A stretch of 64,000 nt of DNA from Clostridium cavendishii DSM 21758. GTDB taxonomy: Bacteria > Bacillota > Clostridia > Clostridiales > Clostridiaceae. The notes under the pieces are model-generated. The model ran no database searches. It was not told the origin of the DNA and saw nothing but the letters and a program-made list of their open reading frames with translations. The stretch lies in assembly GCF_900141845.1 (NCBI RefSeq), contig NZ_FQZB01000021.1:14570-78569 (forward strand), given 5' to 3'. How positions within the stretch are numbered: position 1 is the stretch's first letter; each line of letters begins with the position of its first letter. This document shows, in pieces, positions 17,913 through 26,138 of this stretch. The translations under genes were made by a program, and so were the position numbers.

Positions 17913-19073
17913 ATGAATGATAATATAAGACCAGTATGGGCAGAAATAGATTTAAATGCAATTGCACATAATATGAAAGAAATTAAAAGGTGTGTTAAAA
18001 GTAATGAAATAATTGCAGTTGTAAAAGCTGATGCCTATGGTCATGGAGCTGTTGATGTTGCACCTGTATTAATAGAAAATGGTGCTAAGAGGCTTGCAGT
18101 AGCTGTTATAACGGAGGCTATAGAACTTAGAAATGCTAATATTACAGCTCCTATAATGATTTTAGGATATACTCCGCTAACTTTTGCAGAAGATATCATA
18201 AATAATGAGATAGAACAAACAGTTTATAATTTGGAATATGCGATGGAGTTATCTAAAACAGCGATGAAATTAGGGAAAAAAGCTAGGATACATATAGCGA
18301 TAGATACTGGCATGGGGCGTATAGGTTTTATGCCAAATGAGGAAAGTTTTAATGCCGTTAAGAAAATTAATTCGTTAGAGGGAATAATAATAGAAGGGAT
18401 ATTTACACATTTTTCATCTTCTGATGAAGCAAATAAGGATTATACTTATGAGCAATTAGAAAAATTTAATAAGTTTAATGATAAGCTTTTAAAAGAAAAC
18501 ATTAATATAAAACTAAAGCATGCTTCTAACAGTGCCGCTATTATAGATTTACCTAATACTCATTTGAATGCAGTTAGGCCAGGAATTATTCTTTATGGAT
18601 ATTACCCATCAGATGAGGTCATAAAGGAGAATTTATCATTAAAGCCAGCATTAACATTAAAAACTAATGTAGTGCATGTCAAGAAAATGGAAAAAGATAT
18701 GTACATAAGCTATGGTAGAGCTTTTAAAACTGAGAAGGAAAGTATTATTGCAACATTACCTATAGGATATGCAGATGGGTATACAAGATTACTTACTGGG
18801 AAAGCTAAGGTTATAATAAAAGGAAAGTTTGCTCCAGTTGTAGGTAAAATTTGTATGGATCAATTGATGATAGATGTTACAGATATTGAAGATGTGAGAA
18901 TTGGAGATGAAGTTATACTTATAGGTGGTTGTGATGATATAAGTTTTAATGCCGATGATATAGCTAAGCTTGTAGGTACAATAAATTATGAGATAATTTG
19001 TATGCTTAAAAATAGAGTTCCTAGAGTTTATGTTAAAGATGGTGAATTTGTAAAAATAAGGAATTACGTGTAG
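17913..19073 (+). CDS. alr: Alanine racemase
   Basis: A 386-residue PLP enzyme converting L-alanine to D-alanine for peptidoglycan. The Schiff-base lysine lies in [11 protein letters not shown] near residue 38. GRIGFMP and HASNSAAI belong to the barrel, ISYGRAFKT carries the catalytic tyrosine of the second subunit domain, and [13 protein letters not shown] is a family signature. A GTG at 17904 is in frame, but the SD GAGGTGAG (17901-17908) overlaps it and correctly precedes the ATG at 17913, which is chosen. Gene order with acpS upstream and the ndo toxin-antitoxin downstream is conserved in Firmicutes. Confidence 0.95.
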   Translation: MNDNIRPVWAEIDLNAIAHNMKEIKRCVKSNEIIAVVKADAYGHGAVDVAPVLIENGAKRLAVAVITEAIELRNANITAPIMILGYTPLTFAEDIINNEIEQTVYNLEYAMELSKTAMKLGKKARIHIAIDTGMGRIGFMPNEESFNAVKKINSLEGIIIEGIFTHFSSSDEANKDYTYEQLEKFNKFNDKLLKENINIKLKHASNSAAIIDLPNTHLNAVRPGIILYGYYPSDEVIKENLSLKPALTLKTNVVHVKKMEKDMYISYGRAFKTEKESIIATLPIGYADGYTRLLTGKAKVIIKGKFAPVVGKICMDQLMIDVTDIEDVRIGDEVILIGGCDDISFNADDIAKLVGTINYEIICMLKNRVPRVYVKDGEFVKIRNYV

Positions 19074-19111
19074 AAGGAAATAACTACTAGGTATAAAAAA
19101 GAAAAAATATT

Positions 19112-19141
19112 TTGACAATGTGACATAATTTGTAATATAAT
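19112..19141 (+). promoter_or_regulatory. Sigma-A promoter of the ndoAI-ndoA pair
   Basis: TTGACA at 19112-19117, an 18-base spacer and TATAAT at 19136-19141. The -35 is a perfect consensus. This shows the toxin-antitoxin pair has its own promoter despite following alr closely. Confidence 0.8.
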
Positions 19142-19192
19142 TAATATGGATTTATTACTCTTTTACATTTTAGAAAAAGGAGATGTAGAACT

Positions 19193-19435
19193 ATGTCGTA
19201 TTCAAACAAAATAGAAAGCACTATAATTTTTAAAGAAAAAACTAAAAAAATTAGTCAATTTAAAAGCGAAACTGTAATATCATATATAGAGGAAAAAGAA
19301 AAGGCTGAATTATATAAGTCCATGGAACAGGGTTATATGGAAATGGCATCTATCAATCTAGAGTATGCAGAAGAAAGCTTAAGTTGTGAATGGTGCGATG
19401 CTGTTGAATACGAAACATGGCTTTTCGGAGTGTGA
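19193..19435 (+). CDS. ndoAI: EndoAI/MazE-type ribbon-helix-helix antitoxin
   Basis: An 80-residue protein directly upstream of the MazF-type toxin gene, seven bases apart. The N-terminal segment to about residue 45 fits a short ribbon-helix-helix DNA-binding fold. The acidic C-terminus (EYAEESLSCEWCDAVEYETW) is the type of tail that wraps the toxin groove. The sequence is weakly conserved, so the call rests on position, size and the acidic C-terminal helix. It should neutralise EndoA and repress its own promoter at 19112-19141. SD AAAAGGAG precedes the ATG. Confidence 0.8.
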   Translation: MSYSNKIESTIIFKEKTKKISQFKSETVISYIEEKEKAELYKSMEQGYMEMASINLEYAEESLSCEWCDAVEYETWLFGV

Positions 19436-19442
19436 TTTTTAA

Positions 19443-19796
19443 ATGACAGTTGTAAATGTAAAAAGAGGAGATATTTTCTATGCTGATCTAAGCCCTGTAG
19501 TTGGTTCAGAACAGGGTGGAATAAGACCAGTAATAATAGTACAAAATGATATTGGGAACCGTTATAGTCCAACTGTTATAGTTGCAGCTATAACATCTCA
19601 AATAAATAAAGCAAAGCTACCAACTCATGTTGAAATTTCATCAGAAGAATATGGGTTAAACAGGGATTCGGTAGTTTTATTAGAACAGATAAGGACATTG
19701 GACAAGAGAAGACTTAAAGAAAAAATAGGTCATATGACTGATGATGATATGAAAAAAGTTAATAAAGCATTATTAATTAGTCTAGGATTAGATTAA
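19443..19796 (+). CDS. ndoA: EndoA/MazF mRNA interferase toxin
   Basis: A 117-residue PemK/MazF-family endoribonuclease. [20 protein letters not shown] contains the conserved beta1-beta2 loop, [11 protein letters not shown] the catalytic arginine, and [10 protein letters not shown] the catalytic threonine region. [18 protein letters not shown] is characteristic of the Firmicute EndoA group, which cuts U-rich pentamers such as UACAU in single-stranded mRNA. Length and sequence are full and intact. Translation is coupled to the antitoxin upstream. In Firmicutes this chromosomal pair is a stable housekeeping locus rather than a mobile one. Confidence 0.95.
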   Translation: MTVVNVKRGDIFYADLSPVVGSEQGGIRPVIIVQNDIGNRYSPTVIVAAITSQINKAKLPTHVEISSEEYGLNRDSVVLLEQIRTLDKRRLKEKIGHMTDDDMKKVNKALLISLGLD

Positions 19797-19803
19797 TTAA
19801 ACT

Positions 19804-19838
19804 AATCGCTATCATGTGAAATGGTAGCGATTTTTATT
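19804..19838 (+). terminator. Terminator after ndoA
   Basis: AATCGCTATCAT pairs with ATGGTAGCGATT through one G-U pair, followed by TTTATTTT. Confidence 0.85.
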
Positions 19839-19865
19839 TTATAAATTAGTTATCTTTAAGTGAGT

Positions 19866-19945
19866 ATCTAAATTTTCAATTTGGTTAATACGAACTTACT
19901 CATTCGAATGTAATGAATAGAAGTTTCTTTTAAAATTCAAAGTTA
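19866..19945. repeat. Degenerate intergenic repeat, copy B
   Basis: Read on the - strand, AAGTTCGTATTAACCAAATT followed by GAAAATTTAGAT parallels copy A at 30-60. The neighbouring block CGAATGTAATGAATAGAAG on the + strand parallels the two blocks in copy C. The region 19839-20090 otherwise shows only AT-rich sequence. Confidence 0.45.
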
Positions 19946-20127
19946 AATTATATAAATTCTGAATAATCTAGAAGTAACATAACAGATAATAAATTTATTA
20001 AAAAAATTTAAAAATTTTTTAATAATATAGCATACATTATTAATTATTCTGTTTATTTAAATATATTAAATGAAATATAACTTTTGTGAAAATGTATACA
20101 TAAAAACAAGTAAAATTTTCAGAATAT

Positions 20128-20175
20128 TATAATAGTATACCATAATAGTGTTAATGTGATATACTATTGTATATC
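20128..20175 (+). promoter_or_regulatory. Candidate promoter and palindromic operator of the transketolase operon
   Basis: TATAAT at 20128-20133 is a plausible -10. GATATAC (20158-20164) and GTATATC (20169-20175) form a perfect inverted repeat with a 4-base spacer just downstream. GTATAC 6-mers also occur at 20094-20099 and 20135-20140. The spacing suggests a repressor site, but no known regulator motif is matched. Confidence 0.4.
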
Positions 20176-20322
20176 GTGAACTTATTAAGGTTAACACAAA
20201 TACTCGAAAAATATAGGAATTTTAAAAAAACTATGGTAAAATAACTTTGGAACAGGAATAAAATTAAAATGATTTTTACAATAATATGTAATGAATTAAT
20301 ATAAAAGCATAGGAGGATCATT

Positions 20323-21147
20323 ATGAATAATAAGGTGGAAGAATTACAAAATATAGCCAAGACAATAAGGAAGGATATAGTGGCTATGCTAACTGAATCA
20401 GCTTCAGGACATCCAGGTGGTTCATTATCAGCAGCAGATATATTAACAGTTTTATATTTTCATGAAATGAATGTAGATCCAAAAAATCCACATAACCCAG
20501 ATAGAGATAGATTTGTATTATCTAAGGGTCATGCAGCACCAGTATTATACAGTGCTTTAGCAAGAAAGGGTTTTATACCTGTTGAAGATTTAAAAACTTT
20601 AAGAAAACTTGGGTCAAATCTACAAGGTCATCCAAATATGAATGATGTACCTGGAATAGATATGTCAACTGGGTCATTAGGTCAAGGTGTTTCAGCGGCA
20701 GTAGGTATGGCTTTAGCTGGAAAATTAGATAAAAAATCTTATAGAGTTTATTCAGTTCTTGGAGATGGAGAACTTGAAGAAGGTCAAGTATGGGAAGCAG
20801 CTATGGCAGCAGCTCACTATAAATTAGATAACTTAACTTTATTTGTAGATTTTAATGGACTTCAAATAGATGGAGATATTACAAAGGTAATGAATCCTTC
20901 ACCAATAGATGAAAAATATAAAGCATTTGGTTTCCATGTAATAACTATAGATGGTCATGATATAGAAGCTATAATAAAAGCTATAGAAGAAGCTAAGAAT
21001 ACAAAAGGAAAACCTACTTGTATACTTTGTAACACTATAAAAGGTAAAGGGGTTTCATTTATGGAAAACCAAGCATCATGGCATGGAACTGCTCCAAGTA
21101 AAGAACAATGCGAAGCAGCTATTAAAGAGATCGGAGGGGAAAACTAA
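20323..21147 (+). CDS. Transketolase, N-terminal (TPP-binding) subunit
   Basis: A 274-residue half of a split transketolase. It carries the thiamine diphosphate and magnesium site: SGHPGGSLSAADIL near 25-38, KGHAAPVLYSAL, GSLGQGVSAAVGMA, and the GDGELEEGQVWEAA motif with the metal-binding aspartate and asparagine region. Together with the next gene it transfers two-carbon ketol units between sugar phosphates in the non-oxidative pentose phosphate pathway. The split form is common in Clostridia and Archaea. The stop and the next start share one base (TAATG), so translation is coupled. SD AGGAGG precedes the ATG. Confidence 0.95.
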   Translation: MNNKVEELQNIAKTIRKDIVAMLTESASGHPGGSLSAADILTVLYFHEMNVDPKNPHNPDRDRFVLSKGHAAPVLYSALARKGFIPVEDLKTLRKLGSNLQGHPNMNDVPGIDMSTGSLGQGVSAAVGMALAGKLDKKSYRVYSVLGDGELEEGQVWEAAMAAAHYKLDNLTLFVDFNGLQIDGDITKVMNPSPIDEKYKAFGFHVITIDGHDIEAIIKAIEEAKNTKGKPTCILCNTIKGKGVSFMENQASWHGTAPSKEQCEAAIKEIGGEN

Positions 21148-22088
21148 TGGGTAAAATAGCAACAAGAGAAGCTTACGGAAAGGCTTTAGCAGAAATAGGA
21201 TTAAAAAATGAAAATATTTTAGTTTTAGATGCGGATTTATCAAAATCAACTAAAACAGCAGATTTTAAAAATGTTTGCCCTGAAAGATTTATAAATATGG
21301 GTATAGCAGAAGCTAATATGATGTCAGTAGCAGCAGGATTATCAACTTGTGGAAAAATTCCATTTGTAAGTACTTTTGCTATGTTTGCAGCAGGAAGAGC
21401 TTTTGAACAAATAAGAAATTCAATATGTTATCCAAAATTAAATGTTAAAGTATGTGCAACTCATGCTGGTTTAACAGTTGGTGAAGATGGAGCATCACAC
21501 CAAGCTATAGAAGATTTATCATTAATGAGAAGCATACCAAATATGACAGTAATTTGTCCATCAGATTCAGTTGAAACTGCAGAAGTTATAAAAGCTATAG
21601 CTGAATATAATGGACCATGTTATGTAAGACTTGGAAGAGCTGGAGTAAATACAATTAATGATAATCCAGATTACAAGTTTGAAATTGGTAAAGGTGTTAC
21701 TTTAAAAGAAGGTACAGATGTTACTATAGTTGCTACTGGGATAATGGTAGATGTAGCTTTAGAAGCTTGTGAAATGTTAGCTAAAGAAGGCATATCAGCT
21801 AGAGTTATAAACATTCATACTTTAAAACCAATGGATAGTGAATTAATGATAAAAGCAGCTAAAGAAACTGGAGTCATAGTAACTGCAGAAGAACACAATG
21901 TTATAGGTGGGTTAGGCTCAGCTGTTTCAGAAGTTGTTTCAGAAGAATATCCAGTACCAGTTATAAAAGTTGGAGTTATGGACACTTTTGGAGAAAGTGG
22001 AAAACCTAATGAATTAATGGAAGCCTATGGTTTAACAGCAGAAAATATAGTAAAAGCTGCAAAAAAAGGTTTAACAATTAAAAAATAG
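21147..22088 (+). CDS. Transketolase, C-terminal (pyrimidine-binding) subunit
   Basis: A 313-residue partner of the preceding protein, comprising the pyrimidine-binding domain (LVLDADLSKSTKTADF, FINMGIAEANMMSVAAGLS with the catalytic glutamate) and the transketolase C-terminal domain (ARVINIHTLKPMDSELMIKA, VIGGLGSAVSEVV). It forms the active site at the interface with the N-terminal subunit. In general layout it also resembles DXP synthase and the E1 beta family, but pairing with the adjacent subunit settles the call. A terminator follows, so the operon has two genes. Confidence 0.95.
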   Translation: MGKIATREAYGKALAEIGLKNENILVLDADLSKSTKTADFKNVCPERFINMGIAEANMMSVAAGLSTCGKIPFVSTFAMFAAGRAFEQIRNSICYPKLNVKVCATHAGLTVGEDGASHQAIEDLSLMRSIPNMTVICPSDSVETAEVIKAIAEYNGPCYVRLGRAGVNTINDNPDYKFEIGKGVTLKEGTDVTIVATGIMVDVALEACEMLAKEGISARVINIHTLKPMDSELMIKAAKETGVIVTAEEHNVIGGLGSAVSEVVSEEYPVPVIKVGVMDTFGESGKPNELMEAYGLTAENIVKAAKKGLTIKK

Positions 22089-22115
22089 TAGAATATATAT
22101 TTAAAATGAATTAAA

Positions 22116-22150
22116 ATAGCAGTATAGCGGAATATACTGCTATATTTTTT
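22116..22150 (+). terminator. Terminator after the transketolase operon
   Basis: ATAGCAGTATA (22116-22126) pairs with TATACTGCTAT (22133-22143), followed by ATTTTTT. Confidence 0.88.
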
Positions 22151-22243
22151 GGATAAAAATAACATATATGCGTAGTATGGAAGAAAGGCAGGATATATAG
22201 TGATATTTTATCATATTATATTTAAAGCTTAGGGGGACAAGAG

Positions 22244-23110
22244 ATGAAAGATAAAATTAAAGAATTTGCTATTATTACTATTGGATTTATATTAGTATCA
22301 ATAGCAGTACAGTATTTTTACAAACCTAGTCATATAACTGGTGGTGGTATAACAGGAATAGCTCAGGTTATAAATGATAAAATACCAGCACTTTCAATTG
22401 GACTTTTAATGGCGGCTATGAACATAATACTTTTTGTAATAGCATTTATAGTTTTAGGAAGTGGTTTTGGTGCTAAAACATTATATGCAGCATTTGGACT
22501 TTCAGGAGCTATGTGGTTTATAGAATCATTTATGCATCCTCATGCACTTACAAATGATGTTATGCTTGCAGCTATAATAGGAACTATGTTGCTTGGAATA
22601 GGACTTGCACTAGTGTTTTCTCAAAATGCATCTACAGGGGGAACTGATATACTTGCGAAGATATTAAATAAGTTTTTCCATATAGATATGGGAAAATGTA
22701 TGCAGGTTGTTGATATGTTTGTTGTAGCATTAGTTATGATTAATTTTGGCGTAAATAGTGGGTTATATGCAATTGTTTGTGTTACTTTTAATGGGTTTAT
22801 AATAGATAAGGTAATACAAGGTTTTAATTCTTGTAAAGATATAAGAATAATAACAAAAGATGTAGAAAACATCAGAGAGTACATAACGGTAGAACTTGAA
22901 AGAGGATGTACCGTTTTTAATGCAGAAGGTGGATATACAGGAAGGGAAAATCCTGTAATATACTGCGTGTTAGAAAGAGGAGAACTTATAAAACTAAGAA
23001 ACTATATAAAAAAGGTGGATCCAGCAGCTTTTGTTATAGTTGGAGATGCCTATGAAGTAATGGGAAGGGGCTTTGGAGACATTCCTAAAAAGTATATTGC
23101 TAAAAAATAA
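22244..23110 (+). CDS. YitT family membrane protein (first of a tandem pair)
   Basis: A 288-residue protein with five or six hydrophobic segments in the first ~190 residues and a soluble C-terminal DUF2179 domain (from about 205: IRIITKDVENIREYITVELE, ending near the C-terminus). The FYKPSHITGGGITGIAQVI and NASTGGTDILAKILNKF signatures define the YitT/DUF161 family, whose transport or regulatory role is unknown. SD AGGGGG precedes the ATG. A paralogue with the same architecture begins 65 bases after its stop, beyond a terminator, so the pair arose by tandem duplication and may be expressed separately. Confidence 0.9.
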   Translation: MKDKIKEFAIITIGFILVSIAVQYFYKPSHITGGGITGIAQVINDKIPALSIGLLMAAMNIILFVIAFIVLGSGFGAKTLYAAFGLSGAMWFIESFMHPHALTNDVMLAAIIGTMLLGIGLALVFSQNASTGGTDILAKILNKFFHIDMGKCMQVVDMFVVALVMINFGVNSGLYAIVCVTFNGFIIDKVIQGFNSCKDIRIITKDVENIREYITVELERGCTVFNAEGGYTGRENPVIYCVLERGELIKLRNYIKKVDPAAFVIVGDAYEVMGRGFGDIPKKYIAKK

Positions 23111-23125
23111 ATGGTATATTAATTT

Positions 23126-23159
23126 AAACCCTCGGAAAATATAAAGCCGAGGGTTTTTT
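23126..23159 (+). terminator. Terminator between the tandem YitT genes
   Basis: AAACCCTCGG pairs with CCGAGGGTTT, followed by TTTT. It sits only 16 bases before the next start codon, so it may act as partial attenuation of the second gene. Confidence 0.85.
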
Positions 23160-23175
23160 ATAAGGAGTTGAATTT

Positions 23176-24030
23176 ATGAGTTTAAAGATTTTAAAAGATT
23201 ATGTGGTAATAACTATAGGTATTATTTTGGTTGCTGTGGCAGTGGAGTACTTTTTTGCGCCGAATAATATAGCAGCTGGCGGGGTTACAGGTATAGCTAT
23301 AGTAATAAATTATTATATTAGTTTTCTTAGTACTGGTGTTTTAGTTTTTATTATGAATATAATACTCTTTATAATAGCATTTATATTTTTAGGAAGTAAC
23401 TTTGGAGGAAAGACTATATATGCTTCCTTTGGATTATCAATAATAATGGCTTTTATGGAAAAGTTTATGCATCCTGTAGCGATAACAAATGATTTGATTA
23501 TTGCTACATTGTTCGGAACAATAACTTCTGCTATAGGGATGGCTCTAGTATTTAATGCGAATGGATCAACTGGTGGAACTGATATTATTGCTAAAATTTT
23601 AAATAAATTCATTCACACAGATATTGGGAAATCACTTCTTGTAGTAGACTTTTTGGTAACATTAGCAGCAGGAGCTACCTTTGGGGTTAATGTAGGATTT
23701 TATGCTTTACTTTCTGTAATAATTAATGGATTAGCTATAGATGAATTTATAGAGGGCTTTAGAACTTGTAAAGCAATAACTATAGTTAGTGAAAAACATG
23801 ATGGTATAGCTAATTTTATAATGGAAGAGCTAGGAAGAGGATGCACTTATGTAAAAGGAGTAGGAGTTTATTCAAAAAGAGATATATATATAATTTATAC
23901 GGTCTTAGGACGTACAGAGTTCATTAAGCTTAAAAACTATATGAAACAATTAGATCCAAAAGCTTTTATTACAGTCAGTGATGTTCATGAAGTATTAGGA
24001 GAAGGATTTACACAAATAATAGATATGTAA
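23176..24030 (+). CDS. YitT family membrane protein (second of a tandem pair)
   Basis: A 284-residue paralogue of the upstream YitT protein with the same plan: membrane segments to about residue 190 and a C-terminal DUF2179 domain (ITIVSEKHDGIANFIMEELG). FFAPNNIAAGGVTGIAIVI and NANGSTGGTDIIAKILNKF match the paralogue closely. SD AAGGAG precedes the ATG. No promoter is visible in the 65-base gap, so expression probably depends on read-through of the terminator at 23126-23159. Function unknown. Confidence 0.9.
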   Translation: MSLKILKDYVVITIGIILVAVAVEYFFAPNNIAAGGVTGIAIVINYYISFLSTGVLVFIMNIILFIIAFIFLGSNFGGKTIYASFGLSIIMAFMEKFMHPVAITNDLIIATLFGTITSAIGMALVFNANGSTGGTDIIAKILNKFIHTDIGKSLLVVDFLVTLAAGATFGVNVGFYALLSVIINGLAIDEFIEGFRTCKAITIVSEKHDGIANFIMEELGRGCTYVKGVGVYSKRDIYIIYTVLGRTEFIKLKNYMKQLDPKAFITVSDVHEVLGEGFTQIIDM

Positions 24031-24043
24031 GATTTATAAGGTT

Positions 24044-24092
24044 AAAAAGGATATGTTAAAATATTTAGGATTATTTTAACATATCCTTTTTT
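24044..24092 (+). terminator. Terminator after the second YitT gene
   Basis: AAAAAGGATATGTTAAAA pairs with TTTTAACATATCCTTTTT, an 18-bp perfect stem ending in a T-run. Confidence 0.9.
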
Positions 24093-24404
24093 GTTTTATA
24101 AAATGGTTAGAGTAAAAAAACTACAATTACAAGTTATTAATGATAAAAATGTAATATATAAACGATTAATGTAATTCATTGATTGTTTATAGTAGCACTT
24201 TACAAAAATAAATTATTTTATTATATTTATAATTGTAGTATAATGGGAATTTACCTTGTAATATATAGGTATTTAATTATATTAATAAAGTTTTAATAAA
24301 TTAAATTATAAATTAGAGGTTCATTATGTTATAATAAAAAAGTACAATTTATAAAGAAAATAAAATTAAGAAGTCGAATTTAATACTATTTAAGGAGAGT
24401 TTAT
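24093..24404 (+). promoter_or_regulatory. ftsEX upstream region with extended -10 promoter
   Basis: TGTTATAAT at 24327-24335 is an extended -10 about 70 bases before ftsE. A second TATAAT lies at 24239-24244. The rest of the ~310 bases is AT-rich and shows no gene or strong hairpin. Confidence 0.5.
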
Positions 24405-25091
24405 ATGATAGAATTTAAGAATGTAACTAAGGTTTATAACAATAATGTTAGAGCTCTTACAAGTGTAGACGTAGAGATACAGTCAGGAGAGTTTATATTT
24501 TTAGTTGGCCCAAGTGGAGCTGGTAAGTCTACTCTAATAAAGATGTTATTAAAAGAGATTGAACCAACATCAGGAAAGATACTTATGAATGGAACAAATT
24601 TATCAAATATAAAGAGAAGTCAAGTTCCTTATTATAGAAGAAAAATAGGGATGGTTTTTCAAGATTTTAGACTTATACCAACATTAAATGTTTATGAAAA
24701 TGTAGCATTTGCTATGAGAGTAGTAGAGGCATCACAAAAAGAAATAAGAAGAAGAGTTCCTATGGTGTTATCATTAGTAGGGCTTTCAAATAAATATAAA
24801 ATGTTTCCAAATGAATTGTCTGGTGGAGAACAACAAAGAGTATCTATAGCGAGAGCTATTGTAAATAATCCACAAGTACTTATTGCTGACGAACCAACAG
24901 GAAATCTTGATCCTGAAACAGCTAAGGAAATAATGGAATTAATAGATGATATCAACAGAGCTGGAACAACAGTTGTTATGGCAACACATGCTAAAGATAT
25001 AGTTGATAGCATGAAAAAGAGAGTAATAGCAATAGAAAAAGGTGCTGTTGCTAGAGATGAAAAGAGAGGTAAATACGAGGATGAAAATTAG
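24405..25091 (+). CDS. ftsE: Cell division ATP-binding protein FtsE
   Basis: A 228-residue ABC ATPase. Walker A is GPSGAGKST near 36-44, the Q-loop lies in GMVFQDFRLIP, the signature is LSGGEQQRV, Walker B is LIADEPTGNLD and the H-loop is ATHAKD. With FtsX it couples ATP hydrolysis to activation of cell-wall hydrolases (CwlO or PcsB type) at division or elongation sites. In Bacillus the same neighbours follow: ftsX, ctpB, minJ. The ftsX start lies 11 bases inside the end of this gene, so the two are co-translated. Confidence 0.96.
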   Translation: MIEFKNVTKVYNNNVRALTSVDVEIQSGEFIFLVGPSGAGKSTLIKMLLKEIEPTSGKILMNGTNLSNIKRSQVPYYRRKIGMVFQDFRLIPTLNVYENVAFAMRVVEASQKEIRRRVPMVLSLVGLSNKYKMFPNELSGGEQQRVSIARAIVNNPQVLIADEPTGNLDPETAKEIMELIDDINRAGTTVVMATHAKDIVDSMKKRVIAIEKGAVARDEKRGKYEDEN

Positions 25092-25971
25092 TACTATTGG
25101 TTATTTTATATCAGATGCGTTTAAAAGTTTAAAAAGAAATACAACTATAAGTATAGCTTCTATATTAACTGTATTTGCAACATTATTTGTTTTTGGGGTA
25201 TTTTTACTTGCAGGACTTAATGTAAGTCAGGGAATAAAAGATGTTGAGTCAAAGGTTCAAGTTAAAGTTTTCTTAAAAGATGACATAAATATGATGGATC
25301 AAAGAGAGATAGAAACAAAATTAAAAGATATATCTGGAGCTAAAGAAGTTAAATATGAAGATAAATCACAAGGACTTAAAAATCTTAAAGAGCAGTTTAA
25401 GAATAGACCTGAAATCTTAAAAGGCTTTGATGAAAGTAACAATCCACTATTAAATTGTTTTGTAGTTACACTTGAATCAACAGAAGCAGCTCCAAAAGTA
25501 GAAACAACTGTTAAAGGTATGACTGGACTTGATGAAGTTGTAAATGATCAAGAATTAATAAATAAAATTGCTTCTTTTGCAAAAACTATAAAGTGGGTAG
25601 GAGTAGGTTTATTTGCAGTATTAATAGGTGTATCTTTATTCCTAATAGTAAATACCATAAAATTAACTGTATATTCAAGAAGAAGAGAAGTAGGTATAAT
25701 GAAGTTTGTAGGAGCTACAGATTGGTTTATAAGATGGCCTTTTATTATTGAAGGTGTAGTTATAGGAGTACTAGGAGCTGTTGTATCTAATGTAGCATTA
25801 TTTTTTGGATATAAAGGTGTGTATGGTTGGATTACAAAGACTATATATACAATACAATTAGTAGATCCTATGTATGTATTAACAACAATGTCATGGCAAT
25901 TCATCCTTGCAGGTATGTTTATAGGTGTTTTTGGAAGTATAATAGCCTTAAGGAAATTTTTGGTAGTATAA
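25081..25971 (+). CDS. ftsX: Cell division protein FtsX
   Basis: A 296-residue permease-like protein. Membrane segment 1 lies at about 22-45, followed by an extracytoplasmic domain of roughly 110 residues (VKVFLKDDINMMDQREIE), then three C-terminal segments typical of the FtsX/MacB fold (VYSRRREVGIMKFVGATDWF lies between two of them). The frame is open upstream to a GTG at 25042, but the protein family starts near MKISTIGYFISDAFKSLKRN, so the ATG at 25081 is chosen. Its external loop should contact a peptidoglycan hydrolase. A terminator follows. Confidence 0.93.
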   Translation: MKISTIGYFISDAFKSLKRNTTISIASILTVFATLFVFGVFLLAGLNVSQGIKDVESKVQVKVFLKDDINMMDQREIETKLKDISGAKEVKYEDKSQGLKNLKEQFKNRPEILKGFDESNNPLLNCFVVTLESTEAAPKVETTVKGMTGLDEVVNDQELINKIASFAKTIKWVGVGLFAVLIGVSLFLIVNTIKLTVYSRRREVGIMKFVGATDWFIRWPFIIEGVVIGVLGAVVSNVALFFGYKGVYGWITKTIYTIQLVDPMYVLTTMSWQFILAGMFIGVFGSIIALRKFLVV

Positions 25972-26007
25972 TTTTGAAAATAGGTATACAATATAGTTAA
26001 TGATAAA

Positions 26008-26045
26008 ACTCCTACTGAAATATAATTTTAGTAGGAGTAATTTTA
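26008..26045 (+). terminator. Terminator after ftsX
   Basis: ACTCCTACT (26008-26016) pairs with AGTAGGAGT (26030-26038), with further AT pairing in the loop and TAATTTTAC beyond. Confidence 0.8.
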
Positions 26046-26138
26046 CAAATTGAGGAAAAATAAATTTTTGATTTTTCCCTAATTTTATATAATAAACTGT
26101 GATTACTAACTTATTAACTATTTGGAAGGGTGATAATA

